From Balaenoptera acutorostrata (Eukaryota; Chordata; Mammalia; Artiodactyla; Balaenopteridae), in assembly GCF_949987535.1 (NCBI RefSeq), contig NC_080071.1, positions 27,674,236 to 27,738,235 on the forward strand: DNA of 64,000 nt. Direction: 5' to 3'. Within the stretch, counting starts at the first letter, position 1; the number at the start of each line of letters is the position of its first letter. The notes below the pieces were generated by a model, which worked only from the letters and a program-made list of their open reading frames with translations, did no database searches and had not been told where the DNA came from. The translations under genes and the position numbers were made by a program. Shown here piece after piece: positions 1 to 11,960 of this stretch.

Positions 1-110
1 TACTAATTAAAGTTACATGAAAGAGAAATCTTATTTAACCTTTCTCATTTATAATTACAAGAGCCAGTAAGTAAATTTATATTTTGAATATTAAAACTAT
101 GTGCCAACCA

Positions 111-479
111 GAACTTCCCTGGTGGTCCAGTGGTAAAGAATACGCCTTGCAATGTAGGGGACGCTGGTTCGATCCCTGGTGGGGGAACTAAGATCCCACA
201 TGCTGCGGGGCAACTAAGCCCGCGCCACAACTATTGAGCTCAGGCACCTCAAAGAGAGAGCCCGCATGCCGCAAACTACAGAGCCCATGCGCTCTGCAGC
301 CCACGCGCCACAACTAGAGAAGAGAAAAAAACCCGCACTCCAAAACTAGAGAGAAACCCGTGCGCCACAACGAAGGGCCGCACGCCACAATGAAAGATCC
401 CACATCCCTCAGTGAAGATCCCGAGGGCTGCAACTAAGACCTGATGCAGCCAAATAAATAAATAAAAAATATTTTTAAA
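111..479 (+). mobile_element. CHR-type tRNA-derived SINE, long form
   Basis: The element opens with the tRNA-related head (cttccctggtggtccagtgg) and has a pol III B box (ggttcgatcc) at 166-175. Its 3' half is expanded by degenerate 'gccacaactagaga'-like units, and it ends in an (ATAA)n/A tail. It is flanked by an 18-bp target-site duplication at 93-110 and 480-497 (aaaactat[g/t]tgccaacca, one mismatch), so both ends are well defined. This is a non-autonomous element mobilised by L1 machinery. Its head is more diverged than the 54-kb copy, so it is probably an older insertion. Confidence 0.93.
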
Positions 480-497
480 AAAACTATTTGCCAACCA

Positions 498-1555
498 AAC
501 ATCTTTTCCATTTCTATATTTTAGAATACTGACATTTCAAAGGTTTTATATTGGCACATTACATAAAATAATAACAAAAAAATTAATATTCAAAATGAGA
601 ATGACTACATGCCTAAACAGCAATCTGGCTGGCCAATCCTTAACTTGGCATATATGTTAAGAGCTAAGAAAATATTGCCTGAAATTTAAAACAGTGATAT
701 AAATAAGAAATATTTGAGTTTTAAAAAGTACAACAAATAATGAAATAATCTTTCTGTATTCATCTAAATCAGTGCTTAAAAAAAAAAACCTCACTTTAAG
801 ATTGAAGAGTTACATTATACTTTTGTATTACTTTGTTAATTTAAAGACAAAGTTTGAACATTTTAATGATAGTTATCTTTAAGAAAAGTATGTAAAACAC
901 TTATTCATAATGCAAAACATATATTTGTATTCAGAAGACACAATTAAAAAAACAAACTTTTTGCTAAATATATGCAGAATTATTTATATAATGTAATAAT
1001 TATAAATACATTATATCTCATTATTCAGATCTATATTCAGGTAGATAGAAAATATCATTCAACAAATAAAGCTTCAGTAATTTTTTGATGCTATTTTGTG
1101 TATAAAGCAAGACTTCTGAACCTTAAGGCTTGGTTCAATTCTATTTAAGAATAATTAATTCTTGGGTTGCCTAACAAGTTCCAAGTCTGATTTCGAGTTT
1201 AGGATACACATATGAAAGAATGGCTTCTGTTCCAGAGGAGCACACAGTCTACCAGGAGAAGTATAAGAGGAAAGTTATGTAAGTTGTGTTAAGTATAATA
1301 GGAAATTATCTATGGGACACAGAGGAAGCACAGATGAGGCTTCTTTGATCAATTCTTTCAGGATAGGGGTAGGAGCAGAAACATTGCTAACAGAAGTTTC
1401 CCAAGTAGGTGAGAGCTGAAATGAGTTTTCTAAAATAAGAGGAAATTTGCCAGGAAGACAAAGGAAAAGGGCTAAGAACATGTAAGGCATTTAAAATTAA
1501 TATGGTCTTTTTGATCACTTAGAAACAAGTACAAAGTAGAATGCTAACAGTGATT
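498..1555. other. AT-rich single-copy DNA, nothing recognised
   Basis: The stretch is AT-rich with several short A runs (for example 779-788). Open frames are short and have no family signature. I see no recognisable repeat, RNA or exon. Confidence 0.5.
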
Positions 1556-1559
1556 AAAA

Positions 1560-1765
1560 GCATCTATTAAGTCATGCTATGTACTTGACAAACATGAACT
1601 TTAGACTTTAGGAGACAATTTGCAGATATGTATTAGTATCATACTTTATAAATGAGAAAAGTCAGAAAAATAAACCTTAATCAAATTGATACAATATACA
1701 ACTAGAGCTGGGATATGAATAATGACTCATCTGAGTCCAGCCCCTCGGTTCCTTCCACAGTACCA
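1560..1765 (-). repeat. MIR-like SINE fragment
   Basis: Read on the minus strand, the segment follows the MIR layout: a region matching 'tttcctcatctgtaaaatg' (here degraded, near 1650) and the tRNA-like head near 1730-1765. It is heavily diverged, so the ends are approximate. Confidence 0.5.
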
Positions 1766-1769
1766 TATT

Positions 1770-1858
1770 TGCTGGAAATATATCTCTGTTCATGGCATAG
1801 TGCCTATCACTATGCTTATAAATATCTGCTGAGTGAAAGAATGAATGAATGATTTGAT
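1770..1858 (+). repeat. L2 3'-end-like fragment
   Basis: It contains the diagnostic L2 terminus pattern 'catagtgcct...tgctgagtgaa' followed by (gaat)n at 1840-1853. It is short and could also be a MIR tail. Confidence 0.4.
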
Positions 1859-1859
1859 A

Positions 1860-3875
1860 TCAAACTCAATTTAGTCAGTTAATTTTATCAGTGATACTTA
1901 TGGGTAGTAGAGAGAAGAACTGAGCAGAAAGACGAGAGCCATAAACAGGTTTGTTGCAACTTTCTAAGGAAAATGCTGAAACTAGACATTAGTAAAACAG
2001 GAATGTTTTCATTCTTAAAATGCAACAGTAAATATTTACAGAAAACGAAAGGAGTAATCCCCATTTTCTAGAAGAGGAAACCAGGGAAGAAAGTGTAAGA
2101 AAGAGACAGTGATCGACATTGTTTAACGTTACAGCATATTCTAGTAAAAATAAGAACAGAAAAAAGTTCATTGGATTATCAGCATGGTTGTCCTTAGGCA
2201 CCTTAGTGAACATATAAAAGTTCTAGAGTGCTTGAAATATAAAAACGATTGTGGTGGTTTAAAAAGTAAATGGGCAATGAGAAATGGAGACACTGACTGA
2301 GTCTCTCTTCAAGAAGCTCAACTATGAATAGGACAAGATGTTAACGATAGCAAGAGGGAGAAGGAGCATTTTGATAAGAAGGGAAATACATCTTATATGT
2401 TGGAGAAAAAGAGCTAAGTAGAGGATCAAGACCTCTGAGAACACAGGTGTGGAGAAGACAGGGGAATTGGGAGGTTTATGTAGAAGAAGAAAAGATGGTT
2501 CAAAATTCAGATCTTTATTTTGGAGAGCAGAGATACATCATTTCACCTCTCCTAATTTCTTCTTCATCTACAAAATGTGGGGTTGGACTATATAGGACAA
2601 GAGAGTTTCATAAAATGAAGGGTTGGATCAATCATCTCTAAGACTCCATTTAACACCCATGTCCTTTTAACATTTTATATTTCTCCCCCTTAGGATAATC
2701 CCTTTTAAAAGTGAATTAAGGTGCATTTTATGTTTGGGATCTTTAACTGATGTTTCTTGGTCAACAGCCCTTAACAGAAAAGTTTCTTCATCTTTAAAGT
2801 GAATTGGTCACTTTGTCTTGCCAGCCTGCTCTTTATAAGAAAGCTCAGGGCTGCTTATGAGAAAGGAAACAATTAATATCATGGTCCTGAGAAAGTAATT
2901 CCTCTGGGATTAAAAATAACAGATAATACTTTATCTTTGGTGAACACTTCTAAAAGGAAATGAAACAATTTCTTGATTTATTTCTGACATGTTTCAAAGA
3001 ACTTCAGTTAAGTCCTGAGTAGAATACCTTTTATCTTCTATCTTATTTTTTAGGAGTTTTGCTATAGAGGAAAGAATATGAAGTTTTCTTAATTTAATGT
3101 TTTGTACATATTTGCTTGGTGTACCTCACCCCTAAGATAGTGGGCATTCTTTAGAAAATGGTAAATATTTTCACTTTTAAAAGATCCCAGAGTTAATGAA
3201 ATTGTAGTCTGGCTATTATTGTTTTTGGTTGTTTTTAAAATCTTTGAGGTATGGCCATTTGTGAGTTAAAAGAAATCAATCATAAAAATTTTAAAACTGC
3301 TTTATCCAGGGTTTCCCCCTTTTGCCAAAGGATCATAAAGTTAAGAACGAGGGACTCCATTTAGTTATTAACATGGCTAACACCAGGCCTGAATGTAAAT
3401 CAAGGCTCTGGCAATTAACAAATGATTTTGTGAACTACAGATATCATGTATTTTAAAACTTCTACATACATAGTTATGCATTATTGAAAGCCTTTACATT
3501 AAAATAATCATCACATACATGACCATAAGAAAATAGTTTAAAATCTATCTCTTTTGGTTTACTTTGGCCAAAATAATCAATCCCTACAAAATCTGTTATA
3601 TGGATAACTCAGTTTGAAACCAAGCACTTACTTGAACTGGAAATAGGATCAACAACACTTGATTTGGTCAATGAATGCCTAATATTTATTTATGAACGGG
3701 ATGCTAGAACATATCCAATATTCACTAGTGAAAAAGCCATTTTCCATGATGCCATGTGAGGAGATATGTCACACCTGTGTAATTCTTTTTCAGGGATAGT
3801 GGTGTGAAATTAAGCTTTTATCACTCCTAAGGAACTGAGGAACTGGGAAATCAATAATATGAACTGAGCAAAAGA
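1860..3875. other. Single-copy DNA, nothing recognised
   Basis: This 2-kb stretch is AT-rich with no identifiable repeat. The longest open frames are about 60-75 codons and are not distinguishable from chance. Confidence 0.45.
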
Positions 3876-3879
3876 TCTT

Positions 3880-4470
3880 ATAGCAATAGGTACCAGTTGG
3901 GGAGCCAAGCAAGAGACAGAAACCACATACAAATCTAAACAGGAAAACTTTAATATGAAGGATTATTAAGTTATTATAGCAGAGTAACTATAAAGATGCA
4001 AGAAAAGTCTAAAGAGTATTCTAGGGATGAGGGAGAGCACCCAAAGGAAGATAAACAGAGGAGCGTTCCCCTTCTTAAGGTTGTGGTTCAGACCTCATTG
4101 GAAAAGGGGTAGCTGAGGTCCTCTTCTGTACGGCAGCATAGTTTGCTGAGGTGTTCAGGCCAGGGCTGGGCCATAGTTGTCAGGCAAGCAAGAACAACGC
4201 TCCAGAGCTCAGCCAAGTTTGGTCGATGAGCCCTCACAGCTGTAAGCGTGAGTCCAGGAGCAAGTGGCCTCTGTGTTGGGAGGGCTGGGGCTAGGTGGTC
4301 ACTGAGCCCTCATGTGGGTTCTGAAGTCATCACGGACTGCCCCAGCTGGGCTGTGGCTGGGGAAGAGTATCACTACATGTCACCGTACATGCACATGTCT
4401 AATAGGTCATGCACCAGGAGCAAGTAAAAACAAAATGTAGCGGGGAGAGCAGCCCCTCCCTCCTGCAGTG
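3880..4470. other. GC-richer block, possible unidentified ancient repeat
   Basis: Base composition rises compared with both sides. The wording at 3895-3960 (gagacagaaaccacata, then an A/T-rich part) resembles 3' ends of old interspersed repeats and is loosely echoed at 35120-35280. I could not assign a family. No open frame of note. Confidence 0.25.
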
Positions 4471-4481
4471 TTCCTTTTAGC

Positions 4482-4493
4482 GCCCTCTACTGA
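4482..4493 (-). promoter_or_regulatory. CTCF core-like motif
   Basis: The plus-strand 12-mer gccctctactga is the reverse complement of tcagtagagggc. It fits the CTCF core CCASYAGRKGGC at 11 of 12 positions. This is motif evidence only; such matches also occur by chance. Confidence 0.35.
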
Positions 4494-4924
4494 CAAAGCT
4501 GAACATCATGCTCACTGTACAGGACAAATGCTTAAGGAGCCCAATGCACAATCACTGGCTAGGTTCCAAAGGGTGAACTTGGAGCTGAGAGACAACAAAC
4601 AGGTAACTGGCATGTCATGTACAATGATTATTATTATTTGTAATTATTTTTATCACAGGCCATATTTCTTAATAGCTACATATATTTCATTTATATTCAT
4701 CAGTCATATACTTAGTGCTTATTCTTTGTGATCCCCTTAACTATTTTTATAGGCCACTGTAGAGCCAAATTTGCTGTCACATAGACTGTTAATCCCTTTA
4801 TCCACCAGCACTTCTCCAGAATAAATAGCAAGTCATCTTTAAATTCCCATAAACATTTATCTGCAATTCTCACATTACTTGCCAACTTCTACTTCCTATT
4901 ATATTTACTTGCAAATGTCTCATT

Positions 4925-5045
4925 TTCTGTCTTAAATCATAAACACCTTGAGAACAGCATCCATCTCTGCATTCTTCACTATACTATGCAAAGTGCTTTA
5001 CTTGTGAGAGGCACACAATAAATAGTTTCTGAATTAATCAGTAAA
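4925..5045 (+). repeat. L2 LINE 3'-end fragment
   Basis: It has the typical L2 ending: 'caccttgagaacagcatccat...', then 'gcacacaataaatagtttctgaatt'. It is old and diverged. The upstream part (4830-4925) may belong to the same element. Confidence 0.55.
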
Positions 5046-5349
5046 GTAATTGGAATAATAATGCCATTTCCCAAGAGTGAGAGGTGCAAGCACAATAGTT
5101 AAAAATTCAAAACCTATAACAAAAATCAAAACCTAAAATACAGAACATTTTATAGTAAAGAACACTGTATGGTGAAATTTATGATTTATTAGAAGGTCTC
5201 ATAAAGTGACCAAATAGTTTTCTTAATATATAGACATCTGATATATATAAAGCAAGTAGCAATGGTTTTTATTCTGATTCACCCTTGAATAAATAAGAAG
5301 AGAACACAACTTTAATAAAAATTGTTATCAATTCAGCTTTTGACTAGCA

Positions 5350-6600
5350 ACTAATAGGACATTGGCCAATTGATTTTTGAAAAAGACGCCATGACAACTT
5401 GATTGGAAAAGAATAATTTTTTTCAACAATTGGTGCTGGAAAAACTGGATACCCATGTGCAAAAGGAAGAATTTGGAACCATGCATAGCACCATACAAAA
5501 ATTAATTGAAAATGAATCATAGATATAAATGTTAGAGCTAAAACTGTAAAATTGTTTGAGAAATATGAGTAATTCTTCATGACCTTAGATGAGGTAATGA
5601 TTTCTTAGATACAACACCAAAAGCACAAGCAATCAAAGAAAAAAAATTGATAAATTATACTACATAAAAAATTATTTGTAGTTCAAAAGACAACATCAAG
5701 AAAGTAAAAATAAGCTAAAGAATGGGAAAAATCATTCACAAATTATATAGCAGATAAGGAATTATATGCAGGATATATTTTTAAAAACCTCTTACAAGTC
5801 AATAATAAAAAGACAAAAAACCCAATATAAAAATAAGCAGAGGATTTGGATAGATGTTTGTTCAAAGAAGGTACATGAACCAATAAGCACATCAAAAGAT
5901 GTTCAGCATCCTTAGCCATGAGGGAAATGCAAACCAAAACCACAGTGAGATACCACATCACACCCACTAGGATAGGTATAATCAAAAAGACAGATAATAA
6001 CGAGTGTTGCTGAGGATGTAGAAAAACTGGAATCCTCATATATTGCTGGTGGGAAAGTAAAATGGTACATTTTGGAAAACACTTTGGCAGTTTCTCACAA
6101 TGCTAAACATAGATGAATTATATGACCCAGTAATTTCACCCCAAGGTATCTAAGCAAGGGAAATGGAAACAAACATGCATACAAAAACTTTTATGGGAAC
6201 ATTCATAGCAGTCTTATCATAATAGCCAAAAAGTATAAAGCTCCCAAATGTCCATTAACTGGTGAATGAATAAACAAAGTAGGGTATATGCATACGATGA
6301 TACTGATACATGCTGCAACATGGATGAACCTCAAAGACAGCATGTTAAGTGAAAGAAGCAAGACACAAAAGATAATGGATTGCATTATTCCTTTCATATC
6401 AAATGTCTAAAAAAGGCAAATGTACAGAGACAGAAAGTAAATGGTGGTTACCTAGGATTGAGAATGGAAGTGGGAAGTGACTACAAATGGACATTAGGTT
6501 CCTTTTCAGCTCAATGGAAATGTTATAAAATTAAGTTGTAGTAATGATTGCACAAATCAGTAAATATACTGAAAACACTGAATTATGAAAGAAGTTCATA
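5350..6600 (+). mobile_element. Old L1 LINE, 5'-truncated 3' end
   Basis: The sequence covers the C-terminal part of L1 ORF2 and the start of the 3' UTR. Recognisable blocks are 'ggtgctggaaaaactgg' (5433), 'catgagggaaatgcaaacc' (5917), 'gagataccacatcacaccc' (5948), the 'ggtgggaaagtaaaatggta' block (6049) and 'aacatggatgaacctcaaag' (6317). Translation is broken by many stops and indels, so it is a fossil. Divergence from the two long L1s below is much larger than theirs from each other, indicating an older subfamily. No TSD could be found. Confidence 0.9.
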
Positions 6601-7145
6601 CCACAGTGATAATCATGTAAGCAGTGATAATTATTGATTCCCTTTCTTTTCTGTTTACAAATCAGAAGGTCTCAATCATTTCTTTATCTTTTACTCCTCT
6701 AAAGGAGTTCAAGAAGAATTTTATAGAAACAATAACTACAATATTTGAATGATAAATATATTTGTTTACATAATTTTCTTTTCGCCTAAAGTCAAAAATG
6801 ATTGCTCCTCATAGAATGTCTATTAATTACCTTTGGTGTTGTGTTGCTATTACAACAGAGAAAAATCTTTGTTCAAAATTTAAGCTGAAATTTTGAATCC
6901 CATTATGACCAATCAAGGCAAATGTAGAGACAGAAAGTAAACGGTGGTACTGAATTTGCATTAAAAGAGTAGTACCTATAAATAAGAATATTGATTTTCT
7001 TAATATCAGTAATATTGAGGTTTAGAGATGGTATGCAATATGTTCAGAGTCTCAAAGAAGCAATGAATTCTATGTTTTTAAAATAATTTTTATATACCCA
7101 GTTTATATTTCTTACTTAGAATCCAAAAACTTAAAAGACAGTATC
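6601..7145. other. Single-copy DNA with a short L1-derived scrap
   Basis: Nothing is recognised except 6917-6948, which repeats 6415-6448 of the adjacent old L1 (ggcaaatgta..gagacagaaagtaaa) almost exactly. Confidence 0.5.
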
Positions 7146-7149
7146 TTGA

Positions 7150-7226
7150 AACCTAGTGTTATACATAGTAGGTCTTCAACACATATTTGTTAAGTAACTG
7201 AATAATAAATGAGCGAATGAATGATT
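7150..7226 (+). repeat. L2 3'-end-like fragment
   Basis: It reads 'catagtaggtcttcaacacatatttgttaagtaactgaata' and then (gaat)n-like units, the usual L2 terminus. The fragment is short and diverged. Confidence 0.45.
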
Positions 7227-8930
7227 GAGAAAATTATTTCTTGCTCTGACCAACTTCCTGACTATTCTACTCCAAGGCCCAATAACTGTGAATTCTAAAA
7301 CATTTAGCATTTACAATGCTAAGACAGTGTTATTGGTCAGTTGCCCTCATTTGTCTATCAGATTGAGCAATCAGTATAGATGTTAATCATAAATATAATA
7401 TGGAATTGATTTACTATAATTTTAAATAACTTCAGACAGTACTATAAAACATTACATTTTATATGCTAACCAGACCACCGTTTTGGGGGGTTTTTGGGGG
7501 GTTTTTTTGGTTAGGGAGTTATTGGCTTCAAGATGTCTTAAACTAAGGAAGTCCATAGGAAGAGAAGCCTTCAGGGTTGGTTCATTCAAAAATTTCACCA
7601 AGGACCCAAGCTCTGTTCAAGCCTCTATTCCACCACCCTCAGTGATGGTTGAGTAAGGAGGTCTGCAGCAGCTAAGGGTGTCACATCAAGAGAGGCAACA
7701 CCCAGAGGAAGAAGAAAGACCATCTTTTGTTGTGGCTTTTTCTTAGGCGACAAGTGAGTTTTCTTAGAAGCCCACTGGTGGATGTCCCTTATATCTCATT
7801 AGTATGAGATAATGAGCCCATTGCTAAACCAACCATTGGCAATGGCAATGGGATCACCCTTAGGCCAATCAGCCCACCCCTAGAACTGGGTGAAGAATTG
7901 GGAGAGATCAGTTTCCCCTGACCCTTGAATGTCCTGGGGAGAGTGGCACCTGCACAGAATTAGAGTTGTGCTAAGAAGAAAGAAGGTAATTACGTGTCTA
8001 TTATCACTACCAAATTCCGGAGAAAAAATAAATTTTTCTCAGGTCATGTTGAGTGACCTTGAAAATAACAACTACTTTCAAATCTCTGACGTGTAGATTA
8101 TGCTCTGAGAACTAGATGCATACACTGAGGTTTATTGCTAGAGGATATAAATTACTAGACTTTAAGACAAAATGAGTTGTTTTTAACACTGTAATGCTAC
8201 CCTGGTTTGGGGATATAATGTGATTCTTCCATATCATGGAAGATATTAATGATTCTTTCTTAGATAATATCAAACCTATAACTACATATATTTGAAGAAA
8301 AAATGTGAACTGTAAAACCATTACCATTTCCTTACCTCCCTTCTAAATCTCATATTATTCAATATGCTCGTTAAAGACATATTTTAAGGGACATTTTAAA
8401 TCTCTTTAAAACTGTATCTGGATGTCTAAGAAGAGTGTTATTTGCTACTGGAAAGTGGTAGAAAAATCAGAAACGAGTTAGACAATGCAATGGTTTTTGT
8501 ATAGTTGTTCAATGTTAATATTTAAATTATTTTGTCTCTATTTCTAAAAGTAGGGAAAAGTTTGGGAAAATTAATAAACTAATGCAAAAGGATATATTTT
8601 GAACAAATGGTGAGAGGAGGAGTGAATAAAAGTAGTGAGCCAAGTCCTATTTTCAACCTCTACTCTCAGTGGGGACCAGGAAGAACCAAAGGTGAAAGCT
8701 AAGGAGCCCACTGCACAAAACCACACACCTGAAATTGTCCCACACGTGTTAGTTGACTGTACCTTCTTCCTGTGTGTATTATGTGGACATTGTGGGAGTT
8801 CTGTTTCCTAATCAAGAAAAGCATAAGTTTTTGGCTCTGTTTTATACAACAAAAGATCTAATGACTACTAATAGAAATGTAAAATGCTTGGTATTTTTAA
8901 TGTTTTATTTAAGTTTACCTCAAAAGTAAT
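7227..8930. other. Mostly single-copy DNA; G/T tract and a possible old repeat
   Basis: A G6-T5-G6-T7 tract lies at 7485-7508. The part 7560-7980 is GC-richer, with 'ccattggcaatggcaatgggatcac' and 'ggccaatcagcccacccc' wording that I associate with an old dispersed repeat I cannot name. Similar wording appears near 18830 and 47930-48040. No gene was seen. Confidence 0.35.
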
Positions 8931-8934
8931 TATC

Positions 8935-9340
8935 CAATTAGAAAGAAACTAAATTTCTATGACAGTTGGAATAATGAAACAAATATAAAACGCTATGATG
9001 GAATATTATGGAGCCATTAAAATTATGTTTTTGGATTATTTCTGACAGCATGAAAAAGATATTTAAGATATAACACCTGATAGGTTAAAAATTGCAAACC
9101 ACCATAGGAAGCCCAAGAAACAACAAAACAAAATCCCAAAAAACAACAACAAAAAAAATTATTTAGAGGAAAATATTAAATATCAAAAGCAATACCTTAT
9201 TATTCTTATGGGCAAAACATCACATAAAAGATTGTAAGATTGCAAATATTATTTTTTTATACTTTTAAAATATTCTAAGTTCTCTGTAATAACTATTACT
9301 AATTTTTATAACTATAAAAAGATAATACTTGGATAATTTT
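8935..9340 (+). repeat. Very old L1 3' tail
   Basis: 'acgctatgatggaatattatggagccattaaaattatg' (8992-9029) is the L1 ORF2 3'-end motif of ancient subfamilies. It is followed by the typical 'gtaataactattac...tataactataaaaa' style 3' UTR. Highly diverged. Confidence 0.5.
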
Positions 9341-9344
9341 TTAA

Positions 9345-10510
9345 AAAATTTGACTCAAGCAAAAACCAAAGTATGACTCCAAATGATTAAAAGAGAAGTA
9401 ACAGAATTTCTCAGAATTGAATCATCATAACATCTAAAGTAAAAAATAAGAAAAAAAAAACATATTCAGAATTACTTTGAAAAGGAGTGTTTAACCATAG
9501 CATAAATGGGCTCTGTGATAGGAGTTTGGAATTTGCATAAAAATATTAAAATTATTATGTGCTTCTTAAGCATATTTTTACAAAAATGGTATTTGCAAAA
9601 ACATCATTTAAAGTATAGAATTGTCAGATATTAAAGGTTACCCTAAAATGTTTTTGTTTTGTTTCATTTTCATTTAGCAAACATCTATTGAGTACTTAGG
9701 TGCCTCCCAAACTGAACTAGGCAGTGATGATGATCGTCAGTCACATCAGAAAATAGATGGCACCGTATTGCAGAGAAGGCACAGTACAGCTTAGGGAGGC
9801 TGAGAAATAAGCACAGTAAAGTGCAGTTGGTGCAACGATCTAAGTCTGTACTGGGCACAGCCATAGCACAGAAAGGAAATGAATCATTCTTGAGGGAAGA
9901 AGAGATCGTGGCTTTTCAGGCAATAGAGAAAGAAACAGGCTTGGAGACAGAAGCAGCTTCAGATATGCACAGAAACACAATTATTTCTGCAAGACTAATA
10001 GTAGAGTAGATAGACCATGGGGAAGACATAAATCTCAACAGCTCACAGAAGCCAGCCATCCTGAAGAAACTAGGCTTTTACCCCTGGACATCTCTTATAA
10101 ACAGTGGAGATCTGATGTGCCTGTCAGGTCACACGTGACTGTGTGGATGGCAGATTCTAAGAAGGAAAGGTGGGTACTTGTAAAAAGACCAATAGAAAAA
10201 TTTTACATTGTTTTAGTTGAGGGATGATGAAAATCCAAACAAGAGTATTGGACGTTTATCTTTTATAATATCTGATTTGCTTTGCAACACTTTTTACTTA
10301 CTTTTACTAGAACTTACTGAGTTAAACTGATATGTGCAGCTCATATTACAGTAATGGAAAACACACGAGTATAATATGATAAATATTTTCCTTATTCAGC
10401 ATAACTTCAAGGGACTCAGTTACCTGCATTATAATAATTTCAACTAAGGCATGTCCATATTGTAACAGACATAAATGTACCACAGAATAAGATGAATTAT
10501 CAAATTCATC
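9345..10510. other. Unassigned DNA, ancient repeat suspected at 9675-9960
   Basis: 'catctattgagtacttaggtgcc' (9682) followed by 'actaggcagtgatgatgatcg' resembles the widespread mammalian 'attgagtacctactatgtgcc... gcagtgaa' repeat wording. The family is not resolved. The 62-codon frame at 9821-10009 has no recognisable homologue. Confidence 0.3.
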
Positions 10511-10946
10511 CTTGTCATATAAATTTTTGGTCTCAGGACCTTTTTATATTGTTAATATTATTGAGGACCCCCAAAAGCTTTTGTTTATATGGGTTAAGTT
10601 TATTAACATGTACTATATTAGAAATTAAAATAGAGAAATCATGAAAATATTTATTAATTAATTTATAAATAAAAATAAGAAAGCAATAGCATGTTAAAAT
10701 AATATTTTAAGTGAAAAATAATCATAGCCCTAGAAGAAAAAATCTACTGAGATTTTAAAAATATTTTTTATTTATTTTATTACTTTGCTATTCTTTATTT
10801 TATAAATTTTTAAATCTCTTTAATATCTGGCTTAATGTCTAGATTCTTAAATTTGCTTCTGAATTCAATGTTATAATTTACATTTGGATGAAGAAAATCT
10901 GGCCTCACAAGGATATGTAGTTGAAAAATTTTAACAGCCTTTCCAA

Positions 10947-10985
10947 TATATGTTCAATATATTGAATATATTCAATATATAGTTC
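10947..10985. repeat. AT-rich palindromic microrepeat (TTCAATATA)n
   Basis: Alternating 'ttcaatatat' and 'tgaatatatt' units form nested inverted repeats. It is probably a local expansion inside the hAT fossil. Confidence 0.6.
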
Positions 10986-11346
10986 AATACATATTCAATA
11001 GTAGCCTTGTGAATAGTCTTCTTTGATAGTCTAGCAAAACTAGGCAAATGGAATCCAAAACCATATCAATGAACTTGTACTCTGCTACATTAAAATCTGT
11101 TGCTTTACCTTGCACTTTGAATGGATCTATTATCCATGTGTGATTTTGTATCATTATACACTGCTCATTTGTAAAATATTGGTTGACTGAGTTATGCAGA
11201 TCTTTGAAATGTTTGTTAATATCACCACTCATCACACCAGAAAATCCTTTAAATTTTGAGAAGCTGTTGAACTTATGGTGGCAGATACAAGTTTTCCAAA
11301 GTTCTAATTTTTCTCTTGAATGTTCAAATGTTGTCCTTGGTAACAA
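10984..11346 (-). pseudogene. hAT transposase remnant
   Basis: A 120-codon open stretch remains from a transposase gene. The visible peptide includes 'NEQCIMIQNHTWIIDPFKV' and 'DFNVAEYKFIDM'. I recognise this wording from hAT transposases and from the host genes domesticated from them (the ZBED5/FAM200-like group). Just upstream on the same strand (11350-11480), other frames still read transposase-like phrases (LGYLADEFLKLSE, FKRKI), separated by stops and frameshifts. This is a broken gene, not a domesticated one: there are frame breaks on both sides, no N-terminal zinc finger and no visible catalytic triad. The family assignment rests on remembered motif similarity. Confidence 0.6.
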
Positions 11347-11960
11347 ATATCCTCAGTTATTTTTCTTGAAATGACAGGCTCACTTCACTCAATTTCAAAA
11401 ATTCATCTGCCAGATATCCAAGTCTAAATAACCACAATTTGTCTGTCAGTCATTTTTTCAAGGAAAAATGGTGTTCCATAGAAAACTGGCTAATTCAGCT
11501 TGCAACTCAAATAATTGCACAAGTACTTTTTTTTTGAGTCAATTATCATCATACCTTGGTTTGTGGAAGCTACTTTTTATGCGTACTTCCCAGTTCAGCA
11601 CACAGAACATTTAAAACAAGTGTACTTATGTGTCTAGATGAAATAGAATTAATACTTTTTCCTGCTTCATGTTTAGTAAAACTGGCTTTTAATTTTACTT
11701 ATATATTTACTTACTTATTTTTACTGGGGGTGAATGGTAATGAAGAATACAACGACTACTAGGACAGTTTGGGGCCATTGTCTTGATAAGTGTTAAGGCT
11801 AAGAGTTTTAATTGCTCTTGCACCCTAAGTGCAAACGTCAATACGGTGAAAAGGGCAAAAATTTTTTTCTTATGAAAATACTCTTGCCCTGAGGGACACC
11901 CTAAAAGGTTTCAAGAGAACTCAAGGAGGTCTATGGACCATACTTTGAAAATAACTGCTG

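Larger units (their letters stand above)
10512..11960 (-). mobile_element. Decayed hAT-superfamily DNA transposon
   Basis: The left end reads '...tttttggtctcaggacc' and the right end, read on the minus strand, starts 'cagcagttattttcaaagtatggtcc'. These resemble the cagtggttctcaa-type hAT terminal repeats. Transposase coding runs on the minus strand (separate entry). The left terminal repeat is eroded and the element is shorter than an autonomous hAT, so it has probably lost internal sequence. An AT-rich palindromic patch (10947-10985) interrupts it. Confidence 0.65.

Noticed and set aside
5743..6397. Minus-strand membrane-protein-like frames (98 and 64 codons)
   Set aside because: They are antisense to an old L1 ORF2 3' end. 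The hydrophobicity comes from the A/T composition.
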